From Scytolyngbya sp. HA4215-MV1 (GTDB lineage: Bacteria; Cyanobacteriota; Cyanobacteriia; Leptolyngbyales; Leptolyngbyaceae), in assembly GCA_019359045.1 (NCBI GenBank), contig JAHHIA010000001.1:558001-622000 (forward strand): 64,000 bases of DNA, in the 5' to 3' direction. Each line of letters opens with the position of its first letter. Within the stretch, counting starts at the first letter, position 1. Positions 63,774 to 64,000 of this stretch are shown in pieces. The position numbers and the translations under genes were made by a program. The notes under the pieces are model-generated. The model did not search any database. It was not told the DNA's origin and was given only the letters and a program-made list of their open reading frames with translations.

Positions 63774-64000
63774 CTATATAACAACGGAGTCTGTTACAAA
63801 TTCTAGCGGCGAACCTGCTTGCCACATTCGGTGTCCAGCTCGAGTTAAATTCTGATCATGAATTTCTGTCAAACAAACGAGTTCGTCACCCTGCCGATAG
63901 CCGGGATTCCTCGCCTCAAAAAACTGAACGTGGGGGTTTGTCTGCCGTCCAGTTGGAATTTCAATCCATCCCTGCCGCAGCACTTGGGGATTGGAAAAGC
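63774..64000 (-). CDS. C-terminus of an unidentified gene, cut by window edge
   Basis: The minus-strand frame is open to the window end and reads FSNPQVLRQGWIEIPTGRQ, then FFEARNPGYRQGDELVCLTE and ends FVTDSVVI. I do not recognise the family. Its stop lies 6 bp before the Rieske ATG, so it is probably co-transcribed and belongs to the oxidative locus. Confidence 0.6.
   Translation of the reverse strand, partial: FSNPQVLRQGWIEIPTGRQTNPHVQFFEARNPGYRQGDELVCLTEIHDQNLTRAGHRMWQAGSPLEFVTDSVVI

Overview
The window looks like chromosomal DNA of a filamentous, Leptolyngbya/Oscillatoriales-like cyanobacterium. The reasons are the many GCGATCGC (HIP1-type) octamers, a giant STAND-ATPase/WD40 protein, Uma2-family genes, a glycine-rich RRM protein, a bifunctional sterol desaturase/short-chain dehydrogenase, and cyanobacterial-style intergenic repeats. 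No tRNA or rRNA gene was recognised. All calls come from reading the sequence and from memory of protein families; no database search was run.

Layout. 1-7149 (minus strand): a P-loop ATPase translationally coupled (ATGA overlap) to an nSTAND-ATPase/WD40 protein of more than 1,930 residues that runs off the left edge. 7150-17198: mostly housekeeping genes (cobQ, panB, an ABC1/UbiB kinase, a HAD phosphatase) around a three-gene ABC importer (10444-13415). That importer is preceded by a clear guanidine-I (ykkC) riboswitch with an overlapping terminator, so it is probably a guanidine importer.

17400-29200 is a degraded defence and mobile island. It holds a Uma2/nucleotidyltransferase pseudogene with an in-frame stop, an M15-like protein, a DUF433/DUF5615 pair, a divergent radical-SAM/TcmP pair, a DNA-phosphorothioation-associated methyltransferase with an internally duplicated flanking domain, a short DndC-like enzyme, an IS630 copy sitting exactly at the dndC stop codon, a dndD C-terminal remnant with an in-frame stop, an IS1-like remnant, and a six-repeat CRISPR array with leader and a frameshifted, 5'-truncated cas2. 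No other cas gene is present.

30843-41133: after a lone DevA/LolD-type ABC ATPase comes a seven-gene minus-strand cluster. By gene content and order it is an N-methylglutamate synthase (mgsABC) plus N-methylglutamate dehydrogenase (mgdABCD) set, with a divergent XRE-cupin regulator. This is the methylamine-oxidation pathway, unusual for a cyanobacterium; gmaS is not in the window. A transposon-like repeat separates mgsC from mgsB.

41140-49265: membrane proteins (zinc-ribbon protein, AbrB-type transporter, DUF202), a groEL without groES, a 37-residue lysine-rich ORF, an RNA-binding protein and a cation-diffusion facilitator.

49520-64000: a dense, apparently undescribed oxidative biosynthetic locus. 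It has three Rieske oxygenases, a fatty-acid-hydroxylase-family protein, a desaturase-SDR fusion, two ferritin-like/AurF-like diiron proteins, a [2Fe-2S] ferredoxin, a GH3-type adenylating enzyme, a left-handed beta-helix acyltransferase-like protein, a GT2 glycosyltransferase, an SnoaL-like membrane protein and an amidohydrolase fused to an Mpo1/DUF962-like membrane domain. Two convergent four-gene operons overlap at 53425-53428. A plausible reading is synthesis of a heavily oxidised, glycosylated or amidated lipid-like product; the product is unknown.
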